Part shown: in pieces, positions 27,301 to 39,895 of the stretch
How the letters are laid out: each line of letters starts with the position of its first letter
How positions within the stretch are numbered: position 1 is the stretch's first letter
Source of the DNA: Paramecium pentaurelia
Lineage: Eukaryota > Ciliophora > Oligohymenophorea > Peniculida > Parameciidae
NCBI GenBank assembly: GCA_905183005.1
Contig: CAJJDO010000059.1
Coordinates: 323,847-387,846 of the forward strand
Direction of reading: 5' to 3'
DNA: 64,000 bases
Program-made: the position numbers and the translations under genes
Notes under the pieces: model-generated
Databases searched by the model: none
The model's input: only the letters and a program-made list of their open reading frames with translations
What the model was told of the DNA's origin: nothing

Positions 27301-27937
27301 TCCTTTTTAATATTAAACTATCAATTATTTACATTTACATAATTTATAAAGATTAGAATAACTTATTTTAAGCTTAAATTGATTTCTTTTTATAAAGTTG
27401 AGATTTTAAGTCACAATAATTATTAAAATTGATTTATCTATTCTAAATATTGATTCTATATTTTTGTATTGATTAATCATACAAAATAATCAAATGGTTG
27501 ACATTAATATTATCTATTGATATGTTTTTAAAAAATATTTGTAATTTTAAATGTCTTTATTATTTATTTCATTTATTTTTAAGTTTCTGTAATCAAATTA
27601 ATTTTATTTAAAGTTTACAATTAATATTAAATCTAAATAATCTCTTCTCCACTTATATTTTATTTTTCAATGATTTCATTAATATTTGATGTATAATTTA
27701 GGTCATTCATCCTATTTTAAAAACTGAAGATATATTTAAACTTTTGAGTTTGATATCATTAATCATTTCATTTTTATACTAAATTTAGATCTTGGATTTG
27801 AAATTTATATTTAATCATGTATTCTTTCATCTTCTAACCAAAATTAACAAATTATTATTGTATAATTTGAATTTTGGTTAATCTATATTAAAAGTCAAGA
27901 AACTCATTAAATTTTCTATAAATTTTATATATGTTAT
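27301..27937. other. Intergenic spacer, convergent genes
   Basis: About 640 nt between the stop of the coiled-coil gene and the stop of the M20 gene. No coding frame stands out. The only clear structure is the inverted repeat at 27835-27880. Confidence 0.65.
27835..27880. repeat. 46-nt inverted repeat (hairpin)
   Basis: Perfect 11-bp arms TAACCAAAATT / AATTTTGGTTA enclose a second perfect 7-bp pair CAAATTA / TAATTTG with an 8-nt loop; the only asymmetry is two unpaired A residues on the left. It lies about 58 nt past the stop of the leftward M20 gene, so it could fold in its 3' transcript. Confidence 0.85.
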
Positions 27938-29169
27938 TCATATTAATAGACGATCTTTGGCAATTTCCCACCAAAATCCAGCACCCAATTCAATGAGATC
28001 ATCATTAAAATCAAAGTTTGACTAATGCAACATAGGATTGTTTGTATCACTAATTATAAACTTATTAGGAATATTTTACTTTTTTCCTGAACTCAAAAAG
28101 AAGAAAGCTCCAGGTACTTTAAGAGTATAATTTCCAAAATCTTCAGAGGCATAAACAGGACAAGGACCAGCATGTGCATTGCCAGCACCAAAATATTTTT
28201 CACCAAGTCTTAATATGTGTTATGCTTCTTTTGGATGATTGGCAGTCAAAGGATAGTTTTCTGCTTATCTTTAAACTTTGACACTACATCCATATTTTTA
28301 ACATTTCTTCTCTGCAACACTACAACACTAATATATAATAAGAGATATAATAATACATCATTAAACAATCTATCACCAAGACCAGCCTCTAATGAACGTA
28401 TCATACCTTTAACAGTAGCAGTATCTGGAATGACATTGAAAGCTGTGCCACCATTGAAACATGTCCATGCAAAAGTAAATTATCCCTTTTCTTAACTTAA
28501 TTAATTGTGAATAGTGTAGAGATATTCAGCTGCACATTAAACTGGATTATTAAACTTATGTGGTTCAGATGCATGACCACCTTTCCCCACAAAATCAAAT
28601 TGCATCTGAATAGGTTGAGACATCATTGATCCTTCTTTACACCATACTTACCCAATCTTAGCAGTAGGCCATTAATGAAATCCATATACTTCCTATACAT
28701 TTTCTAAACAGCCATCACGTATCATATCAACAGAACCTCCATAATCTTCTTCTGCAGGTTAAAATAATAATCTCACTGTTTTATTTTTAGGAATAGTATT
28801 TTTATAATGTTAAAAGATCTATGCAAAAGCCAAAAGACAAGTTGTATGACCATCATGTCCACACATATGGGCACATCCATTTGTACTTCTATATGGAAGA
28901 TGTTCATTGGCTTCATTTAATACTAATGCATCAATATCTGCTCTGAATGCAATTAATCTATCATCTCCAGCCTTTTCTGCCTCTCCACTCAAATCAACAA
29001 TTAATCCTGTTGTTCCACACACTTTAATGACATCCTCTTTAATATTTAAACCAATCAAGAATTCTCTTACATTCTTTTGAGTTTAGAATTCTTTTAATGA
29101 AGCTTCTGGATTCTAATGCATTAAATGTCTAAAAGTAATAAGCTTTTGAAGATCCAATATTTATTTCAT
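27938..29169 (-). CDS. M20-family amidohydrolase (amidase of N-acyl amino acids)
   Basis: 400 residues with one 29-nt intron (28328-28356). It matches the M20D group (hippurate / IAA-amino-acid hydrolases and N-acyl-L-amino-acid amidohydrolases), about 390-440 aa. Metal ligands are present in order: C and H in AHMCGHDGHTT, the glutamates in QPAEEDYGG, H in GFHQWP and H in NPMLHQSNFDF. The dimerisation part begins QFDFVGKGGHAS. It should hydrolyse an amide bond of an acylated amino acid in the cytosol or a vesicle; no clear signal peptide. Substrate cannot be inferred. Start at 29169 is the first ATG, close to a short spacer. Confidence 0.9.
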
Positions 29170-29468
29170 AATTTTTTTATTTATTTTATAAAATTAACTT
29201 AGTATCATTTAGTATTTGAAACATTTTAATAGTGATTTTTTTGATTATATTGTCATGAGATTGATTATTTTTAAGTATTGTTATTAAAATTTTGTTGATT
29301 GGAATTTTAGATAGTAATTTGATTATGATAAGTAATATTATTTGAGATTAATTAAGGATTTATATATTTAAAAATGTGCCCTTACTTAATGTGAACATAA
29401 GAAAAAAAGTTTAAAAAAATAAAAGAATAAAACAAGTGAAATATTAAATAAGAGATTATTATTAATAA
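29170..29468. other. Divergent promoter spacer
   Basis: 299 nt between the starts of the leftward M20 gene and the rightward channel gene; A/T-rich, no coding frame. It should carry both promoters, but no recognisable element stands out. Confidence 0.6.
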
Positions 29469-32400
29469 ATGATATATGAAATAAGACATGAGAGGAAAAA
29501 GAGTGAGAATAGTAATGCAATAAAGTTAAAATAGCGGTAGAGTGAGGAAGTTTAAGTGATTAACTAAATTAATTAATCTGATAGATTGAATTCAATCCAT
29601 TCTCAATTGAAGCAATCTATAAATATCTCAGACAAGAGTAGTTATCTGGGACTTGAAAATCGATTACTCCCATAAGATAGTATATCTGATCAAGAACACT
29701 TATAGAAAAGACACTCTTAAGAAGGATTTCAAAATAAATTTGACAATGAACAACCCATTCCTCTGATTTAATTAATTGAACATGATGCAAGAGATCGTTG
29801 CAAAGTGGATATAGTGAAACAAATGAAATGTTAGGGTGATCTGAGTGAATTTTAAAGAAAAGCTGAAGTTGAACCAGATTTTTTGGATGTTGATTAAGAC
29901 ATTATTCATAAGCATGTAAAACATTCTCAAAGAAATTACAGAACTGACCCATATTATGTTAAGTTAGTTGAGCTACACGGATACCAGAGAATCAAACACG
30001 AACTGGAAGTAGTCCTCTTTATTTACATATATATAGCATTACCATGATCCTTACCCTTTGCTTCAAGTGAGAAAGATAATAGTGTACATGTCTTTTTTGA
30101 TTCCGATCTTGGCAAAGACTATAGTAAACTCGATTGGATTTCAAATTTTAATGACTATCCTTATACTCTTTAATATTGTTCTGTACATTATTGTGAAGAC
30201 TGAACACAGAGAAGACACAGATCAGATAGAATAAATAATTACAATCCTCTTTTTTACAGAAATTGGATTGAGAATCATCTCATAAGGTTTCTTATTATCA
30301 AAGAATGCTTATTTCGTCAACTTTTCTAATGTTTTTGATTTTTCGATTGTACTCTTATCAGCACTTAATTTATATCGTCCTGATATAGTGATAATAGATT
30401 TATCACCATTGAGAATAATAACTCTGCTTCAGTATCTTGGAGACATATTTGATGGGTTGAGAGTTATGCTTACTGCTTTAAGGTAATCAATCAAATACAT
30501 TTTGGAGGCCTTGGCCATTGTGGGACTATTCTCCCTATTCTTTGCCTTGGCTGGACTCTATTTATTTTAAGGATTATTCAATTATAGATGCATACCAATA
30601 AATCCAGATGAAGATGCAGGAGATGTTTGGATTTAATGTAATGTTGATTAATGTCCTGATGAAATGATTTGCTCATTTGTTGCTAATACTGTGAAGGTTC
30701 CAACTTCATTCAATAACATTATTTATTCATATGGATAAATTCTCAGAACCATCACAATGGATGATTGGAGTTGGGTGATGTTTTTTACAATTCGCATATT
30801 TAGTCCTTGGGTTTGGATTTACTATTTATTAATTATTTTTGTGGGTGGCTTTTTTGGTTTCAATTTGGTTATTGCTGTACTTAAAACACATTATGCTGAA
30901 GCTGCTGAAGAGTTTTTCCATGAATAGGAGTAGTAAGAAATCAATAAACAGTTATTAGAATCACAAAACTGTAATGAAATATAAATCAGAGACACTTCTA
31001 ATATTTTTGATGTTGCTTTACTTAAAAACATTGGATTTCATAAAACCTTTTAACAATACTATAAACTATTAAACTCTTCTAAAAACATATCTTCATATAA
31101 ATTGGAGGATTTCTAATCAAAAAACTCTACTTAACCACGTCTATTGTCTGCGAAGCAAAGAAATGTTAATGATAACAATGTAATTTCTTGTTCTTTATTA
31201 CTTCTAGATGAATTTCATCCAGTCACTTTTGTAGAGATTGAGAGGACTGACATTCAAACATATGCTTCTAACCAAGTTCTCTAAGCTTAGAAAATAATAA
31301 GAATTGATTAATCTCAAAAACTACACTGATGATGAAGATTATCTCAAAATCCTGGAAGATTTAATGAAATTTGACTTTGCCTAACTTTCAAAATAATTAA
31401 ATCCAAATCAACATCAAAAATATACCAGTCTTGAAGATGTTATGCCTTCCTTTTTGTATTATTATTCTTTTATTTAGAAATATATAAAATGTGAAAAAGC
31501 ACATTGATGATAAAGTTATCGATTTCAGTAAATACACATTCTCATTTTAATATGCAATACCTTAATCGAATTCATTGCATGATTAAATATTTAAATCTAA
31601 TAATATATCGAACAGTTTCAAATATCCTATTAAAAAGTCATTTCGAGCATAAAGACACATAATAAAAGAAAATTGTTCTTAAGACTCAGTCACAACAAGA
31701 AAACCATGTATAAGAACTGAAAAAAAAAATTATAAAGGTTTTACAAAACATATGGTTAAATCTAAACATAATGTTTAATTTGCTATTAAAAAAGGTGATG
31801 TTGTAACCTTTTTATTTATATAAGGGTATTATTTAAATTACGAAAAAATTTTATACAAATTAAAATAAAAAATTGAAAAAGAGAAAATTAAATAATAATG
31901 TCTAGAATAAGAATATAAAAATATTAGAATTAAAGACATTAAAAATAAAATAATTTCTGATCTAAATTGGTCAGGAAATGATGTTATTGAATCCAATTAT
32001 TTAAGTATTAATTTTAGAAGTACATTGATTGCTATGAATAAAGTTGATCATGTAATTTGGGTTAGGGGAATAATTGGAAAAATTTTAATTCTTAGGAAGT
32101 ATTTAAGCAGGATGGTTTCCAGTAAAATAACTGAAATTGCTTTAGATTTATTAATTTTTATCAACTTTACTTTTTTATCACTTTATGGAATAGTTGATGC
32201 TTCAATAATTTCCTAAGTTGAAGATATTACTACTATTCTTTTATCAATTGAAACCTTCTTAAGATATTGTAGTTTTTCATTTAAAGAATTATCTAATAGT
32301 AATGAGAGTATCATGTAAACTATGATAGTTGTACTGAATTTCATTGAATTTACAATGAGTGATTATATGACTAATCTAACTGAATAAAACTTAAGATTAA

Positions 32401-35400
32401 TAAGGGGAACTAAATGCATTTTATTTTATCGATGTTTAAAATACAATAGCATGGCAGTAACAATAGGTCACATAGCATCTAAAACATTTAAACAATATAT
32501 TTATTTAACATTTTTAATGTTCATTGTAATATTCTTATACGCCTTGGTTGGTATGGAAGTTTATGCAGGTAGATTTGATTAAAATGATGTCTTAGGATAA
32601 CTACATTCTTATAATAATGTTTTAAAATCATTTATGACAGTGTTCAATATAATGACAAATGATGATTGGTATGGAGTATTTGTTTTGGGAACAAGTATAA
32701 ATGAAACTTTTGCAGTAGTTTATTCATATTCTATGGTAATTGTCTTGAATTATTTAACATATGGTTTGGTATTGGCTATTCTTTTGGATGGATTTGGTAA
32801 ATATTTGGATCGTTAAATCTTTTCTGAAATGGAAGAGAATGAAACTCCAAAATTAATTGTCTAAAATACAGAATAATTAGAAACTTAACATACTCAACAA
32901 TTTTCAGAAATAAATAATATGAGATCAATATAAAATGTTACATTTCCAAAAACCAATAGTAAATAAAAGATTGCATTAATTTAACATTTAATAAATTCAA
33001 TTAGATAGATCTATTAAAAAATACAAGATGAGAATCCAGAACTCTACAATGGAGTAAATTGTGAATAATCCTTATTTTGTTTTGATAAAACAAATCCTTT
33101 AAGAAAATTATGTATGCTTGTTGCCAGATCTAAATTATATATCTTAATTAATGATTTATCCCTTGTATCTTCAATTGTTATTTTTATCATACAAACTTAC
33201 AACGATTATGAAGAGGATAAAGAAACCTATCCATAAGTAGCACAATTTTACATCAATCTAATTTTGGCTGTTGATTATGCTATTAATGTTATTGCTAAAG
33301 GATTGTTTATAGATAATGGAGCTTATTTTAATTCAATTTGGCAAATTGTTGATGTAATCTATATAATTGCCTTCTTCATATAATATGAAAAGGATGATTA
33401 TATTAAACCTATATTTTAGATCTTTTTATATGTGGGATATTTTAGACCTTTTAATTTATTAAATAGAATTACTATCTTGAATGTCTTAAGTTCTGCACTT
33501 TATAAATCATTAGTTGATATATTGAATGTATTATTAACTCTGTTTTCAGTTTGGATCATCTTTGGAGTTTATGGAATAATATTATATGAGAGACAATTTG
33601 GGTTTTGTGAAGACAAAATGCAATTCCGTGTTAGTTATTAAGAATGCATAGAGTAAAATAGAACTTGGGTAAATTTCAAACACAATTTTGATAATATTAC
33701 TATGGCTATTCCTACATTATTTACAGTTTCAACATTTGATGGATGGGGAGAAATGTTATAGATTGCTGAAAATAGTGATAGCTCTAATGTTGGGCCAGTT
33801 CCATTTAATAGTTACATTCATACTTATGTGTTTTTCATTTCATTTTGCTTTGTTGGTTCTATGTTCTTTTTAAGTTTATTTACAGGAGTACTCTTTTCGA
33901 ATTTAAAACTTAATCAAAGAAAAATTGAAAAAAAGGACTTCAATCAAAATTAAAAAGAATTCATTGAAATATCTGATATAATTACTAAAGATATTCCAGT
34001 ATTCTCTACACCACCTGATAATGTCATTCGTCGATTTGCTTCTATTATTATGAATGATAATATTATGCAGACAATCTTCTTTATTATTTTACTTCTTGAT
34101 TTGGTTAATAACATACTATTTCATTCAGATATGAGTACAAAACATTTGATTATAATCAATTACATTCATCATGGTTTTTCTATTGTAATAACCATATGGG
34201 GATTAATTCAATATCTGGCTTTAGGATTGTTTAGATTTTTTGATAATTATTGGAGACAATTCCTGTTTATTTTGATTATAATTGCAATAGCAGATCTAGT
34301 AGCTGATTTTGAATTTGCATGGGTTGAAATTTACTTCTATTCCAGTCCTTTAACACCATATTATAGACTATATCGAATATGCTTTATGCTCAGAAGTTTT
34401 AGATTAATACTCATCTTTTAAGGTTTGATAAATATCTAAAGATTGATGAGAGTAATGGTTTATGCCTTACCATTTTTAGCAAAAATATTTTTTATTTTGA
34501 TTGACACAATGCTTGTTTTTGCTTTATTTGGATGTCAATTATATGGTTAAATAGATTCAGGATAAGTTATGGATGAATAAATCAATTTTCATAACATTGC
34601 ATAGGCTATGCTTACTTTATTTAAATGTGCTTCAGGAGATGATTGGAGAACCATTATGACTGATACTATGCATCATAATCCTAATTGTACAAGTGATTCC
34701 TTGTATTGTGGATCAACCTATAGTCAAATTTATTTCTTTCTGTTTATGTTACTATCTAATTATGTGTTTCTAAATTTATTTGTACTAGGATTAATAGAAT
34801 AATTTGAATCCTTTTTTTAAGTATAGAATTCAATTATTTAAACATATGTTGAAAATGAGGATAGGATTAAAACAATTTGGTGTAAGTATTCACCTGAAAC
34901 ACAAGGAAAAGCAATGCACTACAAATTCTTATGTAGATTTCTAATGGATTTAGGTGCACCTTTAGGGAGAGGGAAAGAAGAGAATCTTTGGGATGCTGCA
35001 AAATAAGCTTCTGCTTTTAAATTGAAATGGTATTTCTCATCCATATTTTAGTGATCATCGAGGGTACATTTAATATAATTAATTGATTTATGAATTATTT
35101 AGAACTTGTTTTCAAGATAATGTTTTTAAGACAGGAAGCAAAAATGGAATCAAATAAATCAAACAATATAACAAAGAAATGCAAATGAAATTGATGAATT
35201 ATAGAAGAAATCTTTTTATCAAACGAGCTAATATTTGTTTGGTTGATTTGAGAACAAACTTCAATATATTACATGATTATTTAAATGTTCTAATTGCATT
35301 CAAGGCTTGGGAGTCTCATTCAAAAAAATTAATTAGAAGAGTGAACTTTAAAAATAGGGAATATACAGAAAATATGGACTCTTCAAAAGATGAATAGAAT

Positions 35401-35665
35401 AATGATGAGTAACCAATTTTTCATCTAAATTAGGTTACAATAGAGTGAGAATTCTATTTTAAATGATATAAACCAGCTTAGAGGGTCTATATAGATTAGC
35501 GACACAGATAGATTTTAACCTATGATTACTGATGAAAATTAAACAAAGCATCTTCTTACTAGTTTGAGTTAAGAATCTATGTAGGCTCCTGAATTACCAT
35601 GTTATAATCACTAATTGCCATAATTTTCAAGGAATCTATTTATATACTAGCCAAAAAGAAGTTGA
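29469..35665 (+). CDS. Four-domain voltage-gated cation (Ca2+-type) channel
   Basis: 2021 residues with introns 30009-30036, 31180-31207, 31491-31515, 35030-35051 and 35341-35368. Four six-segment repeats and Cav-type pore loops are visible: TITMDDW (Asp at residue 422), IMTNDDW (1038), VSTFDGW (1397) and CASGDDW (1697). They align with the animal Cav pores TMEGW, TGEDW, TFEGW and TGEAW, so all four selectivity positions are Asp. S4 helices of repeats II (RLIRGTKCILFYR) and IV (YRLYRICFMLRSFR) have regular positive charges, while those of I and III have few. After repeat IV a Cav-like C-terminus follows (KYSPETQ...GAPLG) plus a helical, basic region. In ciliates such channels carry the ciliary Ca2+ current behind the avoiding reaction; that role is inferred. 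Confidence 0.93.
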
Positions 35666-35757
35666 GAATACTTTTTTGATAAATTTAGTTTTTGTAATTA
35701 GCTATTTAAAATCTTTTTTTGATTTAAGTAAATTAGAATAATAAAAATAAATAAATT

Positions 35758-37765
35758 ATGTAGCAAGCACAAAAAAAATCTTGTTGTTAAAAGTTTAAAG
35801 AGTTATTTATAAAACCATAAAATCCATAAGGTTAAATAGTAGAAAATAAACCATTTATTTCTGGACCAAAACCTGTAGTATAAACGGAATGGCCAATTAT
35901 AGAAGAATAATTTATATCAAAAATAGGATCAGAAGAAAGAAAAAAATTGTTTATTGAACTTCTCAAGAAAAATCATATAGTAACTATTGAATAGTTGATG
36001 CTCTCTTTTTAAGATTCAAAAGTAAGCTTTATAGGTAGGAGATGTTCACCAGCAGAATTTTTTATTCTTTAATAGATATATTATAATTATAATACTTAAT
36101 AAAAAAATTTAAAATGGGAATATGAAAGTGCAAAATTACTTTCTAATGAAGACACTCAAATTTTATAATAAAAACCTGAAAAAAAAGTAAAAAATATTCT
36201 ATTGGTTGGAACAACAGGATAAGGAAAAACTACTTTAATAAATAGTTTTTACAATTATATTTAAAAAACTAAATTGGATGATGGAGTAAGATATTTGGTA
36301 ATTAATGATGATCGTTTAAATTAAACAGGAAAATCGGTGACAAGAAATGTAGATTAATACAAAATGAAGATAGATGATGATTTAATCTTTAATTTTATAG
36401 ATACACCAGGATTAGGTGACACAGAAGGTTATTCTAGAGACTAAGCTATAATTGATCAAATCTCTGATTAATTAAAGAAATTGCATGAAAAAAATGAAAG
36501 AATTCATCAGGTTATCATCGTTTCTCAATTATCAACAAGCTATATTGTAGACAATAGTCACACACTTTAATAATTGGCTCTACTTAACGTTTTAAAGCTT
36601 TTTGGAATAGATATGGCTTACCATTATATTCATGCATTAACTTTTTCAGACTTTACTAGTATTCATAGACATAATTTTGAAAACCAATAATCCATCTTCT
36701 ATGTTCTCAGTTAGAAGGACTGTTTGATGTAAACACAAAATATCAGCTAAAATAATATAACTTAATCTAGTCCAACTGTCAATGAGAAAAAGTTATTATT
36801 AAGTGACAACTAAATGAATGAAATACCTAAAGAATATTGTTAATTTTAAAATTCAGTCTACTTTTCCAAGAAATCTGATATAATTTCAAATATTTAATAT
36901 AAAAAAAATGAAGAGAATTATAATAAATTTGTAAAAAAAATATCTTCAGATGAAGGATTTACATTAGATACAACAATTCAAGTAATCCATGAAAGAAATA
37001 GATTAAAACATTAAATTGAGAATTTGGGTCAAGAACTATAATTAAGAATGAAAATAGACAGAATTGTGCAAAGCAATATAACAAAAATTAATAATTATGA
37101 TCAAATTGCTCAAGAAAATGAAAAATTTTTCTATTTTGAATTTGAAACTAAAATTGAAAAAATAAATTGTCCAGATCGAATTTTTATGACTAATTGTAAT
37201 ACTTGCTAGAAAACTTGTCATAAGAATTGTTCAGTGTCTAATGAAAATTTAAGAACTTGTAATGTGATGATTCAAGTGGAATCTAATAAATATATTTGTG
37301 AATCTTGTTAGCATTCAGTTGAAGAACATAAGTAAAATTATTTATATAATTAGAAATGAAAAATTTTAGTATGTTTATGATGTTATTTAAGTTAGAAAAG
37401 AATACGATGAAATGAAAGCTGAACTTGATAGAGCACTATCACAGAAGGAAATTTTAAATTAATTGTTGTAGAAAGAAAAGAAGAAAGAAGAGGAAAATGA
37501 TATGAAAATTTAAGTCATTTTGGATGATTTAAGAAATTGTTTCAATATTCTATTCTCTTCAGCACTATACAAACTAGATTTAAAAGAAAAATCACTAAAG
37601 AACTTTCTTTATAGATATTATAAATGTTTTTCAAATTAATTAGAAAAATATTTTAATTAAAATGTGGATATATTGGCTACTAGAAGATTACTTTAAGATA
37701 TGCCATTAAATGAATAAACAACTATTTTTAGATTAAGAACAGAGTAATTTTAATAAGTTTAATGA
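35758..37765 (+). CDS. AIG1/GIMAP-like GTPase with cysteine cluster
   Basis: 661 residues, one 22-nt intron (37332-37353). The GTPase domain starts near residue 145 with the P-loop VGTTGQGKTTL, followed by DTPGLGD (Walker B/G3); the G4 position reads ALTFSD, as in AIG1-type GTPases rather than NKxD. After it comes a helical stretch and then a cysteine/histidine-rich block (CPDRIF, CNTCQKTCHKNC, CESCQ), probably binding zinc, and a C-terminal coiled coil (EYDEMKAELDRALSQKE). No membrane segment. The combination of AIG1-like GTPase with a zinc-type cluster is not one I can assign to a named protein. The N-terminal 140 residues are unassigned. Confidence 0.85.
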
Positions 37766-38208
37766 CATATAAAATAATTAAAAATAATCAAATAAGTTTT
37801 TTATTTACAATTAAATTTTTATTATTTTATATCATTAAGCTATTTAAATATCTTTAAATAAAATGTGTCCTTGTAGAAATATTGATTCTCAATAATATAA
37901 TACATAAAGGACAATTAAATATATATTTATTTCTGATTGAATAAATTAATAAGCAAAATAAGTTTATTATTGTGGTTTTTAATGTTTCACTTATAAATAA
38001 ACCTGAAATTTTATGGAACTTAATTGAATTTAGACAAATATAATTAGAATAATACTTAAACTTTTTCTATAATCATTCTTTATTTTTGTCTGAGAATCTA
38101 ATTATTGTTTATGGGTTTAATGATGATAAAATAAGTTAATATAACTTAAAATAATATTTTAACAGACTATTGATTTGTTTCATATATTATTCTAATTTAC
38201 TAAAAACC
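37766..38208. other. Intergenic spacer
   Basis: 443 nt, AT-rich, between two rightward genes. A short frame beginning ATG 37863 (MCPCRN) exists but is closed by TGA after about 25 codons and no intron rescues it convincingly, so I do not call a gene. Confidence 0.5.
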
Positions 38209-39799
38209 ATGCAGCAAAAATCAATCAATTTAGTACATAGAAGGTTTAAATTTCCTGAAATTGAAGGCTCCAATAAATCAAATCGCTCAAAAGGTTCACC
38301 AACTTCAAGCAGAAATAATACAAGTTAGGAGAGAGATCTTTCAATAGATGGAGGAAATTCAATTTAAGTGTTTAAAATAAGAAATCTTCAAATTTCTGAA
38401 AGGAGTGAAACTCCAAAAGAAGATAAAATATTTAGTATGAGCAAGAGTACACGTTTAAGAAGTAGATAAGAACCAAATGAAGATTATACTGAACATAATT
38501 AATAGGAATTGATTTTGCCAAAAATTTATTCACCCATTATAACTCCTCGTAAAAATGTTGTTTGCAAAATGAAAGATTCCATATTTAAACCACTTTTAAG
38601 TAGACAAGAAACAATTGATCATCTAATAAATATCAAATTATAAACAAAAATTCATGATTAATTAAAAAAAGGAGTGAATATTAAATGCTTATATTTATCA
38701 TAACGAACAGATGTATAAATAAACAAAATTATTGTTTTGAATTTTGATAGTAATTTTGATTATTATAAAAGGTTTATTACTTGGAAAAAGAAAATCCTTT
38801 TGGGAACAACAAAATGATATAACAATGTGTTCATAAATTATTGGATCAAAAAAATGTGATAATTCTTATTGTGCTTGTGTATTATCAAAAGAATTGAAAT
38901 CTACATTATTTAAGTAAGTTTAGTTGATTATTTAGTTTATCAAAACAATTTTATATTGTCTTTCTTTTTGAATGTGCAATCAGAGGTTAAGTATGGCAAT
39001 AATATTTGATTGAAAGTGGATTTTCTATAGATGCTATTTACAGCATATAATAAATAAGATTACTTGGTGGGGGAATTAAAATGAAATAAATAATTTCTAA
39101 TTTTGGAAGTTCTGATATTAAATAGTTATTATATTTTGGTAATATTGATTGCCAATCCTAATATATGAAAATTCCTAAAGAATAATTTTATTATCAAATT
39201 CCTATTGTTTAAGCAAAAATAAGTTTATAAATATACTTGCTATAACTACAAAAATCAAAATCCTTAGATTGTAAATTATTATTTGATATTTGTATGCTTA
39301 ATTGTAATAAATCTGAAAATTTCAATTATAAAAGACAAATTGATGTTGTAAATTATGACTTAGAACCAATAATAAAATAAATGATTCAAAGTGAGGAAGA
39401 AGATTTTATTTAGAATAATATTTTCAAAAGCTTGTATGTATATATAATAAACTTAATAGAAAATAAGATGAAGAATAACAATTATAATAATTAGATGAAG
39501 AAGATTAAGAAGAAGAAATTGATTTAAAAAATGCTTTGTTAATTTGGTTATACTAAGCCAAAAAGTTATTATTAGATTATTTTAAAAGTATAAATAATGA
39601 AGATTAAACCTAAAATCCTATTAGTATGATAGGTGATGTATTAAGAAGAAATTCATCAATCCAATAAAATTATATTTTTGAAGATTATGAGAAATAGGCT
39701 AAAAGATATAAATTGTATAAAGAACTTTAAAATTCAACTACATCATAAACATTTTTTAGAAAATAAATTTAAATTGATTGTTTAATTATTATAGATTGA
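38209..39799 (+). CDS. Possible HAD/FCP1-like protein, catalytically degenerate
   Basis: 506 residues with introns 38750-38771, 38914-38935 and 39434-39459. The first 150 residues are Ser/Arg-rich and low complexity. The central part (about 175-330) has the layout of an FCP1/NIF-type HAD phosphatase: a hydrophobic strand IIVLNFDSLLLG where DxDxT would be, then FYIVFLFECAIRGQV where the IVxxTAS motif would sit, and an alpha/beta continuation. The catalytic aspartates are missing, so if the assignment is right it is a pseudophosphatase. A strongly acidic Gln/Glu tract (DEEDQEEEID) precedes a helical C-terminus. The gene model is firm; the family is a weak inference. Confidence 0.65.
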
Positions 39800-39895
39800 A
39801 TTTAGAATACTAATGAATAATATTCTATATTATATTATATAAATTAATTAAAATAGAGTTACACATAAAATTCAAAAAATATTAGAATTAAATAA

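Noticed and set aside
37863..38009. Possible small Cys-rich gene (MCPCRN...)
   Set aside because: Closed by TGA after about 25 codons and no intron of the usual kind reopens the frame.
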